A DNA stretch of 64,000 nucleotides. Source: an uncultured Lachnospiraceae bacterium (GTDB lineage: Bacteria; Bacillota; Clostridia; Lachnospirales; Lachnospiraceae). The stretch covers positions 1 through 64,000 of the forward strand of contig CAMNSZ010000003.1 in the NCBI GenBank assembly GCA_946557105.1, read 5' to 3'. A program made the translations under genes and the position numbers. The notes beneath the pieces are model-generated. The model was not told the DNA's origin and ran no database searches. It saw nothing but the letters and a program-made list of their open reading frames with translations. This document shows positions 60,592-64,000 of the stretch, one piece after another (positions within the stretch are counted from its first letter, which is position 1; each line of letters starts with the position of its first letter).

Positions 60592-61536
60592 ATGAAAATT
60601 GTTTTTATGGGAACACCTGATTTCGCGGTGGCAGCATTGAAGGCATTGATAGAATCAGGTCACGAAATCACCGCAGTGGTGACGCAGCCTGATAAGCCAA
60701 AGGGTCGAAGTAAGGAGCCGCAGCCTTCTCCCGTAAAGGAGTGCGCGCTTGCGCATGGGATTACGGTGTTACAGCCCAGACGGATTAAAACGCCGGAGGC
60801 GGTTTCGCAGCTTCGGCAATACGAGGCGGATGTGTATGTGGTTGCAGCCTTCGGCCAGCTTTTGTCTCAGGAGATTTTGGATATTCCAAGATTTGGCTGT
60901 CTGAATATCCATGCTTCGCTGCTGCCAAAATATAGGGGGGCGTCGCCCATCCAGCATGCGATTATTGACGGGGAAGAAAAGAGCGGCGTTACCATTATGC
61001 AGATGGACGCGGGCTTAGATACGGGAGATATGCTCTATAAGAAGGAAGCGGAGATTACGGCGGAGGATACCTTTGAAACCTTGCATGACAAGCTGATGGA
61101 GCTTGGGGGAAAAGCCATTGTGGAAGCGCTTGCGCTTCTGGAGGCCGGAGAAATAATCCCGATGAAGCAGTGTGACGAGGAAAGCTGTTATGCCTCTCTG
61201 ATTGACAAGAGTATGGGGCGGCTTGATTTTGGGAAAAGCGCCGTCTCATTGGACAGATTGATTCGAGGTATGAATCCTTGGCCCAGCGCTTATACTTTTT
61301 ATAAGGGGAAGCAGCTAAAAATCTGGAGAGCCGTGCCTGTGAAAACGGCGGAGCAGATAGCTTCCCTTGAAGCGGACTGCGGCGTTGTGTGCGCGGTGGA
61401 AAAGGATTATTTTGACGTGGCGGCGGGAGAAGGCATTTTGAGGATTTTTGAATTACAGCTGGAGGGAAAAAAGCGTATGAGTACCCATGATTTTCTGCTG
61501 GGTGTGAAGGTACAGCCGGGGAACAGACTGGGGTAA
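60592..61536 (+). CDS. fmt: Methionyl-tRNA formyltransferase
   Basis: 314 residues. Begins MKIVFMGTPDFAVAALKAL; the formyl-donor site is LNIHASLLPKYRGASPIQHAI, with MDAGLDTGDML following, and a C-terminal OB domain. It formylates initiator Met-tRNA using 10-formyltetrahydrofolate. ATG 60592 gives the conserved start; the frame open from 60568 is longer but lacks support. Confidence 0.96.
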   Translation: MKIVFMGTPDFAVAALKALIESGHEITAVVTQPDKPKGRSKEPQPSPVKECALAHGITVLQPRRIKTPEAVSQLRQYEADVYVVAAFGQLLSQEILDIPRFGCLNIHASLLPKYRGASPIQHAIIDGEEKSGVTIMQMDAGLDTGDMLYKKEAEITAEDTFETLHDKLMELGGKAIVEALALLEAGEIIPMKQCDEESCYASLIDKSMGRLDFGKSAVSLDRLIRGMNPWPSAYTFYKGKQLKIWRAVPVKTAEQIASLEADCGVVCAVEKDYFDVAAGEGILRIFELQLEGKKRMSTHDFLLGVKVQPGNRLG

Positions 61537-61552
61537 GAAGGGAGAATAAATT

Positions 61553-62263
61553 ATGTTTTATGGCTGGGGACTAATGTGGGATCCCACATATTATTTGGTG
61601 TTGATTGGTATGGTGCTGTGTCTGGGCGCGAGCGCGCTGGTGAACAGTACTATGAGTAAATACAGCAGGATTCGCAACGTCGGCGGTCTTACGGGAGCGG
61701 AGGCTGCAAGGAGGATACTGAATAACGAGGGATTATACAATGTACAGATAGAATGCTTACAAAATCACAGGGGGGATCATTATGACCCGCGTACCAATAC
61801 AGTGCGTCTTTCTTATGAAAATTACAACGGCGCGTCGGTGACGGCGGTGGGAGTGGCGGCTCACGAGTGCGGTCATGCCATTCAGCATTCCAAGGGCTAT
61901 GCTCCCTTGTCCATCCGTTCCGCTCTTGTGCCGGTAGTCAATATCGGAAGCTATCTGGGTCTGCCTATCATTATTTTGGGCGTGCTTTTAAGCTGGAACC
62001 AGACATTGATTCAAATCGGAATATGGGCGTTTGCCTTGTCCGTGCTTTTTCAGCTGATTACTCTGCCGGTAGAATTTAACGCTTCAAGAAGGGCGGTGCA
62101 GAAGGTGGAGCAGTACGGGCTTTTGACGGCTCAGGAAAATACGGGCTGCAAGAAGGTACTTTCGGCGGCGGCGCTTACCTATGTGGCGGCCGCTGCCTCC
62201 TCTATTTTACAGCTTTTAAGGCTGATACTGCTGTTCGGAGGCGGAAACAGAAGAGATGACTAA
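61553..62263 (+). CDS. Zinc membrane metallopeptidase, YugP type
   Basis: 236 residues. One membrane segment at 13-32, the zinc motif HECGH (104-108) in a predicted helix, and three further hydrophobic segments (119-147, 150-172, 205-230). This is the YugP family, common in the def-fmt-rsmB cluster of Firmicutes; substrate unknown. Its end overlaps the start of rsmB by eight bases. Confidence 0.9.
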   Translation: MFYGWGLMWDPTYYLVLIGMVLCLGASALVNSTMSKYSRIRNVGGLTGAEAARRILNNEGLYNVQIECLQNHRGDHYDPRTNTVRLSYENYNGASVTAVGVAAHECGHAIQHSKGYAPLSIRSALVPVVNIGSYLGLPIIILGVLLSWNQTLIQIGIWAFALSVLFQLITLPVEFNASRRAVQKVEQYGLLTAQENTGCKKVLSAAALTYVAAAASSILQLLRLILLFGGGNRRDD

Positions 62264-63677
62264 CGAAAATACCAGAGAGATTGTGTTGGATACACTCCTG
62301 ACCTTAGAGCGCAGGAGGGAGTATTCCAACAAGCTGATGAAAGCGGTGTTGGATAAATACGACTATTTGTCCGTTCAGGAAAAGTCCTTTATCAAACGCT
62401 TGACGGAGGGAACAATCGAAAGACAGATTGAGCTTGATTACTATCTGGATTGTTTTTCCACGGTTCCCGTAAGGAAGATGAAGCCGCTTATCAGGAGCCT
62501 TTTGCGAATGAGTGCGTATCAAATTCTTTATATGGACAAGGTTCCGGACAGCGCGGTCTGTAACGAGGCATGTAAGCTGGCGGGCAGGAGGAAATTTCAT
62601 AATTTGAAGGGTTTTGTAAATGCGGTTTTGCGAAAGCTTTCCGGACAGAAAGAGTCTCTTTCCCTGCCGGATGAGGAGAGGGAACCGGCGTTATTTTTGT
62701 CCGTAAAATATTCTATGCCAAGATGGCTGGCAGAGAGGTGGCTTTGTGAATACGGAAGCCGTATCACGGTAACACTTTTAGAGGGATTATTGGAGATTCA
62801 CCCGGTCTCTCTTCGCTTTTCCACCAGACTTTCGGCGCAGGAGATAGAAAGCTGTCTTCAGGTCATTGCCGGACAGGGAGGGGAGGAGGAGCCGGAGGCA
62901 AAAATAAGTCAAAGCCCTTATCTTCCCTATGTTTATTCCATAGAGAACGCAGACGGGATAGAGAGCCTTGCAGGCTTTGGGGAAGGATTGTTTACGGTAC
63001 AGGACGTAAGCTCCGCGCTTGCCGTGGAGGCGGCGGGAGTCCGCGAAGGGGATTTTGTGCTGGATGCCTGCGCAGCGCCCGGAGGAAAAAGCATTCTGGC
63101 GGCAGAACGTGCATTACAGGTATTGTCCAGAGACGTCTCCCAGTCAAAATGCACGGTTATCGAAGAAAATATAAGGCGTATGAAGGCGGAAAACATAACG
63201 GTTCAGGTCTTTGACGCCACAAAGCAGGACGCAGCGCTGATTAAGCAGGCTGACGTGCTGCTTTTGGATGTTCCATGCTCGGGGCTTGGGGTTATAGGTA
63301 AAAAGAGGGATATCAAGTATCGTGTCACCGAGGATAGCTTAAAGACCATCACCACATTGCAGAAGCAGATTATAGAAAATAGTTGGCAGTATGTGAAAAA
63401 GGGAGGTATCTTGCTTTACAGTACCTGTACTATAAACAGAGCGGAGAATCAGGACATGGTCAGATGGATTGAGGACAACTTTCCTTTTCGGGCGGAGCCA
63501 TCGGATGATTTTTTGCCGGAACGTTTGCTGCAAGAGAGGCAGAGGGTGAAGGAGCTTCTGGCAAAAGAGGGCAGGTATGCGGGTTCGGACAGGCTTGAAG
63601 AGGCGTGCGTTCAGCTTCTTCCCGGTTTTATGGAAGCGGACGGCTTCTTTTTTGCAAGGCTTCGGAGGATAGATTGA
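62256..63677 (+). CDS. rsmB: 16S rRNA (cytosine-967 C5)-methyltransferase
   Basis: 473 residues. N-terminal NusB-like domain (YSNKLMKAVLDKY... SFIKRLTEGTIERQIELDYYL), then S-adenosylmethionine site DACAAPGGKS, and the two catalytic cysteines in LLLDVPCSGLGVIGKKRDIKY and LLYSTCTINRAENQ. Methylates C967 of 16S rRNA. Start overlaps the yugP end, showing coupled translation. Confidence 0.94.
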   Translation: MTNENTREIVLDTLLTLERRREYSNKLMKAVLDKYDYLSVQEKSFIKRLTEGTIERQIELDYYLDCFSTVPVRKMKPLIRSLLRMSAYQILYMDKVPDSAVCNEACKLAGRRKFHNLKGFVNAVLRKLSGQKESLSLPDEEREPALFLSVKYSMPRWLAERWLCEYGSRITVTLLEGLLEIHPVSLRFSTRLSAQEIESCLQVIAGQGGEEEPEAKISQSPYLPYVYSIENADGIESLAGFGEGLFTVQDVSSALAVEAAGVREGDFVLDACAAPGGKSILAAERALQVLSRDVSQSKCTVIEENIRRMKAENITVQVFDATKQDAALIKQADVLLLDVPCSGLGVIGKKRDIKYRVTEDSLKTITTLQKQIIENSWQYVKKGGILLYSTCTINRAENQDMVRWIEDNFPFRAEPSDDFLPERLLQERQRVKELLAKEGRYAGSDRLEEACVQLLPGFMEADGFFFARLRRID

Positions 63678-63726
63678 AAATAAGCGCCAAAATGTGAAAG
63701 ACAGCGGGCGCTTTGAGGAAATTCTT

Positions 63727-64000
63727 ATGGATAAAGAGTTAAAGGACATAAAGTCCCTGACGCTGGATCAGCTAATGCTGGAGCTTGCAATACAGGGAGA
63801 AAAGCCCTTTCGGGCAAAACAAATGTATGAATGGATGCATGTTAAGCTGGCGGAGGATTTTGACAATATGACAAACCTTTCAAAGGCATTTAGAGACAGA
63901 TGCAGGGAAAGATACATTTATACTTCGCTTAAGCTGCTTGAGCTGCAGACCTCAAAGCTTGACGGCACAAAAAAATTTTTGTTTGAGCTTGCCGACGGTA
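63727..64000 (+). CDS. rlmN: 23S rRNA/tRNA adenine-C2 methyltransferase RlmN, N-terminal part (runs off the right edge)
   Basis: 91 codons from ATG 63727 to the window end. Residues SLTLDQLMLELAIQGEKPFRAKQMYEWMHVKLAEDFDNMTNL (positions 10-50) match the N-terminal helical domain of RlmN; the radical SAM part lies outside. GAGGAA precedes the start. Position after rsmB is the usual one. Confidence 0.9.
   Translation, partial: MDKELKDIKSLTLDQLMLELAIQGEKPFRAKQMYEWMHVKLAEDFDNMTNLSKAFRDRCRERYIYTSLKLLELQTSKLDGTKKFLFELADG

Overview
The window looks like chromosome of an anaerobic Firmicute of the Lachnospiraceae type. Supporting signs are the SCIFF peptide with its radical SAM maturase next to a SecDF fusion and RecJ, the PadR/DUF1700/DUF4097 operon, a meso-DAP-type MurE, the murE-priA-def-fmt-yugP-rsmB-rlmN housekeeping run, and a large plant-xylan degradation inventory. 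Nearly all genes lie on the + strand; the exceptions are a partial amidohydrolase at the left edge and one CNNM/CorC-type membrane protein.

The most unusual region is 0.4-9.3 kb. It is an AT-rich accessory island that reads as a ribosomally made peptide (RiPP) pathway: an acyl-carrier-like protein, a 35-residue precursor peptide with a Gly-Gly junction and two cysteines, a SPASM radical SAM enzyme, a subtilisin-type protease fused to a P-loop domain, a transglutaminase-fold protein, a second SPASM radical SAM enzyme, a protein resembling the butirosin acyltransferase BtrH, a family 11 fucosyltransferase and a family 10 xylanase. A hairpin between precursor and first enzyme probably sets the peptide-to-enzyme ratio. 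The gene content suggests a radical-modified, possibly acylated and possibly glycosylated product; its structure cannot be read from sequence. An acyl-CoA synthetase-like gene with its own promoter follows.

11-27 kb holds mannonate dehydratase, tRNA-Asn, PepD, an AI-2E-type permease, the PadR-controlled DUF1700/DUF4097 operon with a clear operator, an unusual tRNA-Pro with anticodon AGG, an RlmD-type rRNA methyltransferase, HisS, a heterodimeric ABC exporter, a cell-wall amidase and a short Na/Pi-cotransporter protein. 27.7-36.6 kb is a xylan operon (GH8, SGNH esterase, GH115, lipoprotein GH10, GH43). Only the GH10 has an export signal, so long chains would be cut outside and oligosaccharides finished inside.

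38.3-44.6 kb is the conserved SCIFF locus (TIGR04086-type membrane protein, SCIFF, maturase, SecDF, RecJ), followed by a PfkB kinase. 46.0-52.4 kb is a six-gene operon (sugar dehydrogenase, polyol-type dehydrogenase, tagaturonate reductase, altronate dehydratase, lactonase-type amidohydrolase, RbsD/FucU mutarotase). Together these would convert an L-galactose-like hexose to 2-keto-3-deoxygluconate. 52.8-55.1 kb is a second AT-rich patch with gene debris, a 13-residue leader peptide overlapping nested hairpins, and a lone ABC exporter. An HTH-receiver fusion regulator and the housekeeping run to rlmN close the window.
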